Assembly: GCA_020853705.1 (NCBI GenBank)
Contig: JADYYK010000169.1
Span: 1 to 58,999, forward strand
Source: Deltaproteobacteria bacterium
GTDB lineage: Bacteria > Myxococcota_A > Polyangia > Haliangiales > JADYYK01
Length of the DNA: 58,999 nucleotides
Direction of reading: 5' to 3'
Part shown: one piece after another, positions 7,363 to 15,059 of the stretch
How the letters are laid out: every line of letters begins with the position of its first letter
How positions within the stretch are numbered: position 1 is the stretch's first letter
Translations under genes and position numbers: made by a program
The notes under the pieces: model-generated
The model's database searches: none
What the model was told of the DNA's origin: nothing
The model's input: only the letters and a program-made list of their open reading frames with translations

Positions 7363-9432
7363 CTACTTCTGGCCGCGCATCGGGCGCTTCAGGGTCGCCC
7401 ACCAGACCCGGTACTCGGCCATGCGGGCCAGCTGCTCGGGCGGCGAGTGGCGCTTGCAGGTGGCGTACTCGGGGGTGCCGGGCTCGGCGGCCCAGCGGAT
7501 CTCGACGCAGTCGTTGATGTTGTAGCCGACCTCGAGGCCCTTCTTGCGGGCCAGCAGCTGGGCCAGGGTGACGCGCTGCTTCGAGCCATCGCTGCGCACG
7601 TACTCGAACGACTTGGCGGCGGCGAAGTCGGCCAGCTGCTGGCGCAGCTCGGCCTCGAAGCTGGCGGGCGTCTTGCCGTCGGGGATCTTGAACAGCTCGG
7701 GGCGGCGCGAGATCTTGGCCGGGAAGTCCTCCACGGTGTGGAACGCGGTCAGCAGGCGGTGGTCGCGCGACGGCGTCGAGTAGTCCTCCCACGGGCCGGT
7801 GGTCTCGAAGATGTCGTAGCCCGAGGGCAGGTCGACCACCGCGTACTGGGTGTCGCGCATGTACCTCTCGCCGGCGTCGACCGAGTCGATGCGCTCCAGC
7901 ACCAGCTCGAACAGGGCGTCGAGCAGCGCCTGGTAGGCGCCCTTGGGCTCCAGCGGGGTCGGGTTCAGGACCGCGTCCATCTTGTCGTAGAAGCCGTCGA
8001 GGCCGAGCTGGTACTGCTCGAAGGACAGGTTGCCGTAGGTCCGGTTCTTCTTGATGTCGGCGTTCTCGAGGGTCTCGACGCCGGCGTCGCTGCCGTCGCG
8101 CGGCTCGTCGGTCTCGACCACGGGGCGGAACCACTTGAAGCCGCCGGCGCCGGTGGTGAAGTCGTCACTGAACAGGAAGGCGCCGCGCCAGAAGCGCTTG
8201 CGGCCGATCGACAGATCGGGGTGGCCGTCGATCGCGAACATCATCCCGGTCGAGCTGTCGGTCTGGTCGACCCACTTGGACACCACCAGCAGGTGGCCGT
8301 AGGGATCGATGTACACCGCGCCGGGGCGGATGTCCTTGCGCGACAGCGGGATGGGATAGAGGTCGGTGTTCTCGTCCTTGATGGCGTTGCGCCCCGATGA
8401 CGACTGCACCTGGTTGCCGATCGACTTGGCCAGGAAGGAGTTGAACTGGCGCACCTCGCTGTCCTGGTCGGGGATCAGCGGGGTGCGGTCGTTGCCGACG
8501 AAGGCCTCGCAGCGCGGCGGGCGGGTGGCGCTGCCGCGGTCACAGTCATAGTTGCCGTAGGGCAGGCGCAGCTTCCAGGCGAAGTAGGCGCGCAGGAAGA
8601 AGGGCGTGTCGGCGCAGTCGGGGGTGGCCTTGATGACCTCGTTGGGCTTGCCGGGGCCCTCCTCGCGCAGGCCGAGGTAGCTGTGCAGGAAGTTACGCTG
8701 CTGATCCTTGAGCACGATGTCGAGCGGGGTCCAGGTCGGGCGCTGCTCGGGCGGGGCGTCGAACAGGCGCTCGATCCAGGCCGAGTACAGGTTCTCGACG
8801 TCGCGGGTCCAGCGCCGCTCGGCGTCCCAGACCTGCTCGACGCTGCGCTTGGCCTTGACCCGCGAGTTGATGACGGCGATGTCGCGGCAGGCCCGGATGT
8901 CCTTGCCGCTCATCAGGGCGAAGCGGTACTTGCCGCGCAGCGGCTCGGGCACCTCGGCATAGATCGAGTAGGGCGGGCCGCCATAGCGGTAGAGCTCGAG
9001 TTCGACCTGCTCGCCCTTGGGGCCGCGCGCCACCAGGGTGACGTCGGTCAGCGGCTTCTCCGAGGTCACGAACAGCTTGAGCGGGTCCTGCACGTTGGGG
9101 TTCCGGGGCGACGAGAAGAAGGCCGGGCGATCCGACTTGGAGACGCACTTCTTCTTGTTGGCGGCCAGGGCGGCGAACTCGGCGGCGGGTTCGGTGATGG
9201 TGTTGCGCGGCAGCGCCGGTGGCGCGGGCGGGGTGGCGGCGACCGGGCTGGGCTCGGGCGACGGCGCAGGCGGCGTCGTGGGTGTCGGGGAGGCCGAGGC
9301 CGCTGGCGAGGCGCTCGTCGGCGTCGAGGTGCGCACCTCCGCCGGGGTCACCGGCGGGCGCGCGGTGTTCTTCTTCTCGCCACACGCGGGGTGCAGCAAT
9401 AGCAGCCCCAGCAGTCCCCATCTCCGCGTCAT
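7363..9432 (-). CDS. Large lipoprotein, possible papain-like (NlpC/P60-type) fold
   Basis: A 689-residue protein with a signal peptide and lipobox-like LHPAC (Cys about 18), EKK, and a Pro/Thr/Ser/Ala linker to about residue 70. The rest is soluble. One stretch (TPDCADTPFFLRAYFAW ... GAVYIDPYGHLLVVSKW) has a Cys at the start of a helix followed about 110 residues later by a His in a beta hairpin, as in NlpC/P60-like cysteine hydrolases; this is only a resemblance. No full-length family was recognised. ATG 9432 was preferred to the GTG one codon upstream. It diverges from the TetR gene; the spacer carries the TetR promoter and palindrome. Confidence 0.7.
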   Translation of the reverse strand: MTRRWGLLGLLLLHPACGEKKNTARPPVTPAEVRTSTPTSASPAASASPTPTTPPAPSPEPSPVAATPPAPPALPRNTITEPAAEFAALAANKKKCVSKSDRPAFFSSPRNPNVQDPLKLFVTSEKPLTDVTLVARGPKGEQVELELYRYGGPPYSIYAEVPEPLRGKYRFALMSGKDIRACRDIAVINSRVKAKRSVEQVWDAERRWTRDVENLYSAWIERLFDAPPEQRPTWTPLDIVLKDQQRNFLHSYLGLREEGPGKPNEVIKATPDCADTPFFLRAYFAWKLRLPYGNYDCDRGSATRPPRCEAFVGNDRTPLIPDQDSEVRQFNSFLAKSIGNQVQSSSGRNAIKDENTDLYPIPLSRKDIRPGAVYIDPYGHLLVVSKWVDQTDSSTGMMFAIDGHPDLSIGRKRFWRGAFLFSDDFTTGAGGFKWFRPVVETDEPRDGSDAGVETLENADIKKNRTYGNLSFEQYQLGLDGFYDKMDAVLNPTPLEPKGAYQALLDALFELVLERIDSVDAGERYMRDTQYAVVDLPSGYDIFETTGPWEDYSTPSRDHRLLTAFHTVEDFPAKISRRPELFKIPDGKTPASFEAELRQQLADFAAAKSFEYVRSDGSKQRVTLAQLLARKKGLEVGYNINDCVEIRWAAEPGTPEYATCKRHSPPEQLARMAEYRVWWATLKRPMRGQK

Positions 9433-9511
9433 CACGAGCGATCATGACGTCCCAGGAAGAAAAGTCCACTTCGCGGCCGGCTACGATCTTCACCCCGGGC
9501 AGATTCCCGGC

Positions 9512-9550
9512 TTGACGGCTCGACTGACTGGATCTAGATTCTGGTCAGTC
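9512..9550 (+). promoter_or_regulatory. tetR promoter with overlapping palindromic operator
   Basis: A -35 box TTGACG (9512-9517), 17-base spacer and -10 box TAGATT (9535-9540) sit directly before the GTG at 9551. A palindrome with arms GACTGAC (9522-9528) and GTCAGTC (9544-9550), centred on 9536, overlaps the spacer, the -10 and the expected start point. This is the expected place for an autorepressor site. With transcription starting about 7 bases past the -10 box, the message would be leaderless or nearly so. Confidence 0.6.
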
Positions 9551-10165
9551 GTGGAACGCGAGAAGAAAGAGAGCATCCTCAAGGCCGCGGCCCACGCGTT
9601 CACGCGTTTCGGGCTCAAGAAGGCCTCGGTGGATGACATCGCACGCGAGGCCGGCGTCGCCAAGGGGACCATCTACCTGGCCTGCGAGAGCAAGGAAGAC
9701 CTGTTCTATCAGGTGGTCAACCGCGAGCTGCGGGCCTGGATCGGCGAGTGTGGCGGCAGCATCGACCAGCGCGTGCCGGCCGATCAGCTGATGGAGACGC
9801 TGGTGATGGCGTCGATCGCCTTCCTGGATGCGCGCCCGCTGGTGCGCGATCTCTTGATCGGCCTGCACGACGACCTGATGCCCAAGTGGCGCGACCGGCT
9901 GGCCGAGCTGCGCAGCCTGGGCCGGGCCAACATCGTGGAGCTGCTGAAGCTGGGCATCAAGCAGGGCCGGTTCCGCGACGATCTCGAGGTCGAGCACGTG
10001 GCCGAGCTGCTCCAGGACCTGCACCTCGGGACCTACCTGTTCCGGCACCAGAAGCTGCGCGAGGATCCCACCGAGGCGATGAAGCGGCTGCGCGCCGGCA
10101 TGGATCTGGTGCTCAACGGGCTGCGCGCGCCGCATGCGCGCACCGGCACCCGGGCCAGCAGCTGA
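9551..10165 (+). CDS. TetR/AcrR-family transcriptional regulator
   Basis: A 204-residue regulator. The N-terminal helix-turn-helix is typical of TetR (ILKAAAHAFTRFGLKKASVDDIA, then GVAKGTIYLACESKEDLF; residues about 7-50), followed by an all-helical ligand-binding/dimer domain. The open frame extends upstream, but the GTG at 9551 gives the family's normal N-terminus (VEREKKESIL) and lies immediately behind a promoter. There is no ribosome binding site, consistent with a leaderless message. The ferritin-like gene 94 bases downstream on the same strand is the likely target or partner. Confidence 0.9.
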   Translation: MEREKKESILKAAAHAFTRFGLKKASVDDIAREAGVAKGTIYLACESKEDLFYQVVNRELRAWIGECGGSIDQRVPADQLMETLVMASIAFLDARPLVRDLLIGLHDDLMPKWRDRLAELRSLGRANIVELLKLGIKQGRFRDDLEVEHVAELLQDLHLGTYLFRHQKLREDPTEAMKRLRAGMDLVLNGLRAPHARTGTRASS

Positions 10166-10194
10166 AGACGCGCTGCGACGATCCCCTTTTTTTT

Positions 10195-10207
10195 GTCATC
10201 ACATGAC
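10195..10207. promoter_or_regulatory. Inverted repeat upstream of the ferritin-like gene
   Basis: GTCAT-CAC-ATGAC follows a run of eight T in the gap between tetR and the ferritin-like gene. It is a possible operator; its half-site GTCAT resembles the start of the GTCAGTC arm of the tetR palindrome. The T run could also act in termination of tetR. Confidence 0.35.
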
Positions 10208-10258
10208 CAGAAAACGATTCCAGTCATCGAGCCACAAACGCAGCTGAAGGAGACCGCC

Positions 10259-11050
10259 ATGAAGCCCACCCTGATCGAACGTCTGATGTCGCGCTATCTC
10301 GACCGCCTGGTGGCCAGCCCGCGCGGGCGCGCCCACCTGCTCAACCAGCTGGCCGACGCCGAGTCCAACGGCGAGGGCGCGGTGTTCGATCGACTGCTCG
10401 AGCGGGTCGAGGATCCCGAGCTGAAGAAGCTGATCGCGCGCCACGCCAGCGACGAGGTCATGCACGCCGAGCTGTTCCGCACCGCGCTGGCGCGCACCGG
10501 GGTGCCGATGGGGCCGGCGCCCGATCACCTCAAGATGATCGACCGCCTCGACCGCGCCACCGACAGCCTGTTCGACAAGGGCATCCAGTCCGACCTCGAC
10601 GTCATGAAGGCCTACGTGCTGCTGCAGGTGGTCGAGGAGCGCGCCACCGAGCAGTTCGCGGTGTTCCAGAAGGTGTTCGAGAAGTACGACCCGCAGACCG
10701 CCGACGTCATCGGCCAGATCATCGCCGACGAGGAGCGCCACCTGAAGTACTGCCGCGCCATCGCCAGGCGCTATGCCCCGGATGCGCGCACCCTGGAGGA
10801 CGCCCTGACGCACTATCGCGCCGTCGAGGCCGTGGTGTTCGCGGCCAACTCCAAGGCCAACATGGCCTGGTGCCTGGAGCAGGACTACCTGGCCATCGGC
10901 CCGATGGAGAAGCTGCTGTGGCGGGGGATCGCCAAGGTGACCGAGCGTGTGGAGAAGCCGCGCACCACGCGCTTCTGGGACAAGGGGACGGAGCCGGCCA
11001 CCATCGCGCGCTATGCAGGAGCGGCGGGTGCGGCGGCAGCGGCGGCCTGA
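10259..11050 (+). CDS. Ferritin-like diiron protein
   Basis: A 263-residue helical protein. Glu/His ligands of a ferritin-like four-helix bundle are visible as paired motifs: DEVMHAELF (first ExxH), VVEERATEQF, and ADEERHLKYC (second ExxH). Such proteins include rubrerythrin-like oxidases and diiron oxygenases; no rubredoxin domain is present, so the reaction cannot be named. The ATG at 10259 was chosen over an upstream frame extension because AAGGAG (10247-10252) lies six bases before it. The C-terminus is an Ala-rich tail. Its last 40 bases overlap the end of the convergent propeller-like gene. Probably regulated by the TetR protein upstream. Confidence 0.85.
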   Translation: MKPTLIERLMSRYLDRLVASPRGRAHLLNQLADAESNGEGAVFDRLLERVEDPELKKLIARHASDEVMHAELFRTALARTGVPMGPAPDHLKMIDRLDRATDSLFDKGIQSDLDVMKAYVLLQVVEERATEQFAVFQKVFEKYDPQTADVIGQIIADEERHLKYCRAIARRYAPDARTLEDALTHYRAVEAVVFAANSKANMAWCLEQDYLAIGPMEKLLWRGIAKVTERVEKPRTTRFWDKGTEPATIARYAGAAGAAAAAA

Positions 11051-11550
11051 ACCGTGGTGTCTCCGAGCGTGATGGCGCGGGCGGGCGCGGCCGGTGCCGG
11101 GCCGAGCTGAAGCTGCTCCTGCCCTGCGGCGTCGCGGCTGAAGCTGGCGCCTGCAGGTGAAGCACACGGGTGCTCGGCCAGCGTCGCCCCGGTGGCGACG
11201 TCGAGGACGAACATGACGCCGGGCCCGGCCGCGGCCGCCAGCAGCCCGCTGGGCGACACCGCGGCGAGGCGGACATCCGGGCCACGCGGCAGCGCGAAGC
11301 CGCCCCACTTGCGCGCCCGGGTGCCATCGACCCGCCAGCCCAGCACGGCACCGCGCTGGTTGGCCCACAGCAGGGTGTCACCAGCGACCACGACGTCGGC
11401 CACGCCGCGCGAGGTCAGCAGCGCTTCGGCGCCGAACGGCTCGGCGGCGACGTCAAAGATCGCCAGCGTGTCGCCATCACGTGCGACCACCAGGCGCTCG
11501 CCCAGCGCCCACAGGCCGTCGCGACCGCCGTCCAGCTGGACGACGCGCAT
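11011..11550 (-). CDS. Propeller-like (WD40/quinoprotein-type) protein, last gene of the catabolic operon
   Basis: A 179-residue protein of repeated four-strand-like units (GERLVVARDGDTLAIFDVA; AVSPSGLLAAAAGPGVMFVLDVATG), typical of beta-propeller blades, but only about three blades, too few for a closed propeller alone. The C-terminus is Ala/Pro-rich and overlaps the 3' end of the ferritin-like gene. No signal peptide. The start lies four bases after the ferredoxin stop, so it belongs to the operon running down from 16,989. Function unknown. Confidence 0.55.
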   Translation of the reverse strand: MRVVQLDGGRDGLWALGERLVVARDGDTLAIFDVAAEPFGAEALLTSRGVADVVVAGDTLLWANQRGAVLGWRVDGTRARKWGGFALPRGPDVRLAAVSPSGLLAAAAGPGVMFVLDVATGATLAEHPCASPAGASFSRDAAGQEQLQLGPAPAAPARAITLGDTTVQAAAAAAPAAPA

Positions 11551-11553
11551 CTG

Positions 11554-11898
11554 CTAGGCCCGGGGCAGGCCGGCCAGGTGGGGCTGGTCGGTGAGCAGCA
11601 GGCGGTCGATGACCTTGCCCTCGATCACGGTGCGCTCGAGGATCTCGGGCACGTCGGCGGGGGTCACGTGGCCGTACCAGATCTGCTCGGGGTAGATCAG
11701 GACCACGGCGCCGTGGGCGCACTGGTCGAGGCAGCCGGCGGCGTTGGCGCGCACCTTGGACTTGAGGCCGCGCTCGTGCACCAGCTGCTTGAAGAGATCG
11801 CGCACGGCGTCGCCGCCGCGGGCGGTGCAGCAGCCCTTGGGGTCCTCGGGCTTGCGCACGTTGGTGCAGATGAAGATGTGTCGGGTCAGGTGGGGCAT
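11554..11898 (-). CDS. Thioredoxin-like [2Fe-2S] ferredoxin
   Basis: A 114-residue protein starting with the family's HIFICTN motif. Cys11, Cys23/24, Cys56 and Cys60 (GCCTARGG, AAGCLDQC) match the four ligands of shethna/NuoE-like [2Fe-2S] ferredoxins. It would pass single electrons to an oxygenase or reductase. It sits 12 bases behind the acyl-CoA dehydrogenase gene, and a ferredoxin would suit a ring-attacking flavin or iron oxygenase encoded elsewhere. Confidence 0.88.
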   Translation of the reverse strand: MPHLTRHIFICTNVRKPEDPKGCCTARGGDAVRDLFKQLVHERGLKSKVRANAAGCLDQCAHGAVVLIYPEQIWYGHVTPADVPEILERTVIEGKVIDRLLLTDQPHLAGLPRA

Positions 11899-11910
11899 GG
11901 CCGGCCCAGC

Positions 11911-13077
11911 TTACTTGAGGAGGTCGCGGGCGATGACCAGCTTCTGGATCTCGCTGGTGCCCTCGTAGATCCTGAGCGCGCGGACCTCGCGGTACAGGCG
12001 CTCGACGGTGACGCCGCGGACCACGCCGAGGCCGCCGTGCAGCTGCACCGCGGCGTCGACGATGCGCTGCGCCGCCTCGGTGGCGAACAGCTTGGCCATC
12101 GAGGCCTCGCGCGTGGTGCGGTGACCGTCGCCGTGCAGGGTGGCCTCGTCGGCGGCGTGGGCGGCGCGGTAGACCAGCGCGCGCGCGGCCTCGAGGTCGG
12201 TGGCCATCTCGGCCAGGCGCATCTGGGTGGCCTGGTACTCTGACAACGGGCGGCCGAACTGCACCCGGGCCTTGACGCGGCTGACGCTGTCGTCGAGCGC
12301 GCGCTGCGCGAAGCCGACCGCGGCGGCGCCCACCGAGGGGCGATAGCGATCCAGCGTCGCCATCGCCAGGCGCAGCCCCTCGCCCTCCTCGCCCAGGCGG
12401 TTGCCCGAGGGCACCGCGACGTTGTCGAGCACCAGCTCGCCGATGACGTGGGGGGCGTTGACGGTGATGGCGTGCGCGGCCGACAGGCCGTGGGCGCGCC
12501 CGTCGACCAGGAAGGCGGTCAGGCCCTTGGTGCCGTCGCCGGTGCGCGCGAAGATGGTGTAGAAGTCGGCGATCCCGGCGTTGGAGATGAAGGTCTTGCT
12601 GCCGGTCAGGACATAGTCGTCGCCGTTGCGCACCGCGCGGGTGGCGATGGCGGACACGTCGGAGCCGGCGCCCTGCTCGGTGATGGCGAAGGCGCCGATG
12701 CGCTTGCCCGAGGCGGCGTCGGCCAAGAGGTCGGTGCGCAGCTGGCCGGTGCCCGCCAGCGCGACCGGGTAGCTGCCCAGCCCCTGCATCGCGATCAGGG
12801 TGTCGCACAGGCCGGAGGCCCAGGCGACCTCCTCGCGGGTGATGCACAGCGCGCGCGAGTCGACGTGGTGCGTGGTCGGGTCGGCGACGGCGTGGCGGAA
12901 GAAGCCGTTCTGGCCGAGGCGCTTGGCGGTGGCGATGGCGAAGGCGCGGAAGGCGTCCTGGCCGTCGCGCTCGGCGGTCTCGGCGTCGCGGTCGACGCTG
13001 TCGAGCTCGCCGTCGAGCACCGCGAGCTCGAGGGTGGTGCGCAGATCGTGGTGGCGTGACGTGAGCAGGGCGTCCAT
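11911..13077 (-). CDS. Acyl-CoA dehydrogenase
   Basis: A 388-residue flavoprotein oxidising an acyl-CoA to the enoyl-CoA and passing electrons to ETF. Visible are the FAD/substrate motif AFAITEQGAGSDVSAI, TGSKTFISNAG, the RVQFGRPLSEYQ helix and the C-terminal base Glu372 in YEGTSEIQ. Length is normal. It begins four bases after the hydratase stop and is part of the tryptophan/anthranilate-type operon; the true substrate is not known. Confidence 0.93.
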   Translation of the reverse strand: MDALLTSRHHDLRTTLELAVLDGELDSVDRDAETAERDGQDAFRAFAIATAKRLGQNGFFRHAVADPTTHHVDSRALCITREEVAWASGLCDTLIAMQGLGSYPVALAGTGQLRTDLLADAASGKRIGAFAITEQGAGSDVSAIATRAVRNGDDYVLTGSKTFISNAGIADFYTIFARTGDGTKGLTAFLVDGRAHGLSAAHAITVNAPHVIGELVLDNVAVPSGNRLGEEGEGLRLAMATLDRYRPSVGAAAVGFAQRALDDSVSRVKARVQFGRPLSEYQATQMRLAEMATDLEAARALVYRAAHAADEATLHGDGHRTTREASMAKLFATEAAQRIVDAAVQLHGGLGVVRGVTVERLYREVRALRIYEGTSEIQKLVIARDLLK

Positions 13078-13081
13078 CGGG

Positions 13082-13885
13082 TCACCGACCAGTGAAGGTG
13101 GGCTTGCGCTTGGCCGAGAAGGCGTCGAAGAACTCGCGGAAATCGCGGGTCTGCATGCAGATCTGCTGGGCCTGGGCCTCGGCCTCGATGGCCTCGGACA
13201 GCGACATCGGGTGCTCGGCGTCGAGCATGGTCTTGGTCATGCCGAGGGCGAAGCCAGGGCCGGCGGCGAGCTGCGTGGCCAGCTGCTCGGCCTCGCCGAG
13301 CAGCTGCTCGGGCTTGACCACGCGGTGAAACAGGCCGATGCGCTCGGCCTCGGCGGCCTCGACCTTGCGGCCGGTCATCAGGAGGTCGGTGGCGCGGCCC
13401 AGGCCGACCATGCGCGGCAGCAGCCAGCCGGCGCCCATGTCACAGCCGGCCAGGCCGACCTTCACGAACAGGAAGGCGATGGTCGCGGCCTCGCTGGCCA
13501 GGCGGAAGTCGCTGGCCAGCGCGATCACCGCGCCGGCGCCCGCGGTGACGCCGTTCAGCGCCGCCACCACCGGCTTGGGCAGCTTGCGGATGTTGGCGAT
13601 GAGCTCGCCGGTCATGCGCGTGAACTCGAGCAGCCCGCGGGCGTCACGCTTGAACAGCTCGCCGATGATGAGGTGCACGTCGCCGCCCGAGCAGAAGGCG
13701 CGGCCCTCGCCGGTGATGACCACCGCGCGCACCGGGTCATGGTGGACCAGCGCGGCGAACAGATCGGTCAGCTCGCGATAGACCTCGAAGGTCAGCGAGT
13801 TCAGGGTGTCGGGGCGCGACAGCGTGATGGTGGCGACACCGGTGGCGGCGTCCTCGCGATAGCGGAACGACTTCGGCTCGAACAT
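13082..13885 (-). CDS. Enoyl-CoA hydratase/isomerase family protein (PaaG-like)
   Basis: A 267-residue crotonase-fold enzyme: ITLSRPDTLNSLTFEVYREL, FCSGGDVH (oxyanion loop), NGVTAGAGAVIALASDFR, and LAGCDMGAGWLLPRMVG. The two Glu residues of classical hydratases are not at their usual places; an Asp in GCDMG remains, as in PaaG/dienoyl-CoA-isomerase-like members, so hydration is not certain. The ATG at 13885 overlaps the RidA stop (TGATG), indicating coupled translation. Confidence 0.9.
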   Translation of the reverse strand: MFEPKSFRYREDAATGVATITLSRPDTLNSLTFEVYRELTDLFAALVHHDPVRAVVITGEGRAFCSGGDVHLIIGELFKRDARGLLEFTRMTGELIANIRKLPKPVVAALNGVTAGAGAVIALASDFRLASEAATIAFLFVKVGLAGCDMGAGWLLPRMVGLGRATDLLMTGRKVEAAEAERIGLFHRVVKPEQLLGEAEQLATQLAAGPGFALGMTKTMLDAEHPMSLSEAIEAEAQAQQICMQTRDFREFFDAFSAKRKPTFTGR

Positions 13886-14295
13886 CAGACGGCTCCGGGT
13901 GAGGGGGCCGGCAGCTGCGCCAGGGCCTCGATCTCGACGCGAGCGCCGGGCTCCAGCAGGCCGACCACGTACAGCGCCATGGCCGGGAAGTGCTTGCCCA
14001 TGTGGGCGCGGTAGATCTCGCCGACACGCGCGCCGGCCGCGAGGTACTCGGCCTTGTCGACCACGCACAGGCGCAGCGACAGGATGTCGGCCGCGCTGCC
14101 ACCGGCGGCGTTCACCACCGCGACCACGTTGGCCAGCGCGCGCTCGAACTGCTCGATGAAGCCGGGGCCGACCAGCTTCTCGTCGGCGTCCCAGCCGATC
14201 TGCCCGGCCACCGCCAGCAGGCCGCCCTGCCCCAGCATGCCGTTGGAGTAGCCGCGGGGACGCTTCCACCCGGGGGGATTGACCGACTGTGCCAT
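13885..14295 (-). CDS. RidA (YjgF/UK114) family deaminase
   Basis: A 136-residue RidA-superfamily protein (AVAGQIGWD, EQFERALANVVAVVNAAGG, LSLRLCVVDKAEY, VEIEALA), which hydrolyses reactive enamines/imines; the superfamily includes 2-aminomuconate deaminase. The active-site Arg is present in LSLRLCV. Coupled by TGATG overlaps to the SDR gene before it and the hydratase gene after it. In this operon it may release ammonia from an enamine formed while a 2-aminobenzoyl-CoA-type ring is broken down (inference). Confidence 0.92.
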   Translation of the reverse strand: MAQSVNPPGWKRPRGYSNGMLGQGGLLAVAGQIGWDADEKLVGPGFIEQFERALANVVAVVNAAGGSAADILSLRLCVVDKAEYLAAGARVGEIYRAHMGKHFPAMALYVVGLLEPGARVEIEALAQLPAPSPGAV

Positions 14296-15059
14296 CAGGA
14301 CATGACCTCTCCGCCGTCGATGTTCCAGCCCTGGCCGTGCACGCCGGCGGCGGCGTCGGAGGCCAGGTAGGCGATGGTGGCGGCGACCTCGGTCGCGGTC
14401 ATCAGCCGCTTCTGTGGCGACATCTGCGCCAGGGTGTCGCGGGCCGCGGCTTCGCCCATCCTGGTGCGTGAATCGATGCGATCGATGGCGGCGGCCGCCA
14501 TGTCGGTGTCGACCCAGCCCGGGCACACCGCGTTGACGGTGACGCCGCGGGTCGCGGTCTCCAGCGCCAGCGCCCGCGTCAGCCCGAGCAGCGCATGCTT
14601 GGACGCGCAGTACGCCGTCGAGTACAGGAAGCCGATCTTGGCCGCGACCGAGGCGACGTTGATGATGCGGCCCCAGCCGCGCTGCAGCATCGCGGGCAGC
14701 GCGGCGCGCGTCATGCGCACGGCGCCCATCAGGTTGACGTCCAGGTGTGCATGCCACTCGGCGTCATCGGTGGCGGCGAACTTGGCCGAGCGCGCGATCC
14801 CCGAGTTATTGACCAGGATGTCGGGCGCGCCCAGCTCGGCGGTGACGGCGGCGATGGTGCGCGCGATGTCGTCGGGGTTCGACACGTCGCAGGCCAGCGC
14901 CAGGGCGCGGCTGCCACCGGCGCGCATCGCGGCGGCGACCTCCTCCAGGGCGGGCAGGCCGCGACCGCAGATGGCGACCGCGGCGCCGCTCTGGGCCAGG
15001 GCCTCGGCGGCGGCGCGGCCAATCCCGCGACCGCCCCCGGTGACCAGCGCGACCTTCAT
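14295..15059 (-). CDS. Short-chain dehydrogenase/reductase (3-hydroxyacyl-CoA dehydrogenase-like)
   Basis: A 254-residue classical SDR: NAD(P) motif TGGGRGIG (residues 7-14), NNSGI, the catalytic Ser in NVASVAAKIG, YCASK (Tyr/Lys), and PGWVDTDM. Probably oxidises a 3-hydroxyacyl-CoA or a related alcohol. The start ATG overlaps the stop of the kynureninase-like gene (ATGA), and its stop overlaps the RidA start. Confidence 0.93.
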   Translation of the reverse strand: MKVALVTGGGRGIGRAAAEALAQSGAAVAICGRGLPALEEVAAAMRAGGSRALALACDVSNPDDIARTIAAVTAELGAPDILVNNSGIARSAKFAATDDAEWHAHLDVNLMGAVRMTRAALPAMLQRGWGRIINVASVAAKIGFLYSTAYCASKHALLGLTRALALETATRGVTVNAVCPGWVDTDMAAAAIDRIDSRTRMGEAAARDTLAQMSPQKRLMTATEVAATIAYLASDAAAGVHGQGWNIDGGEVMS

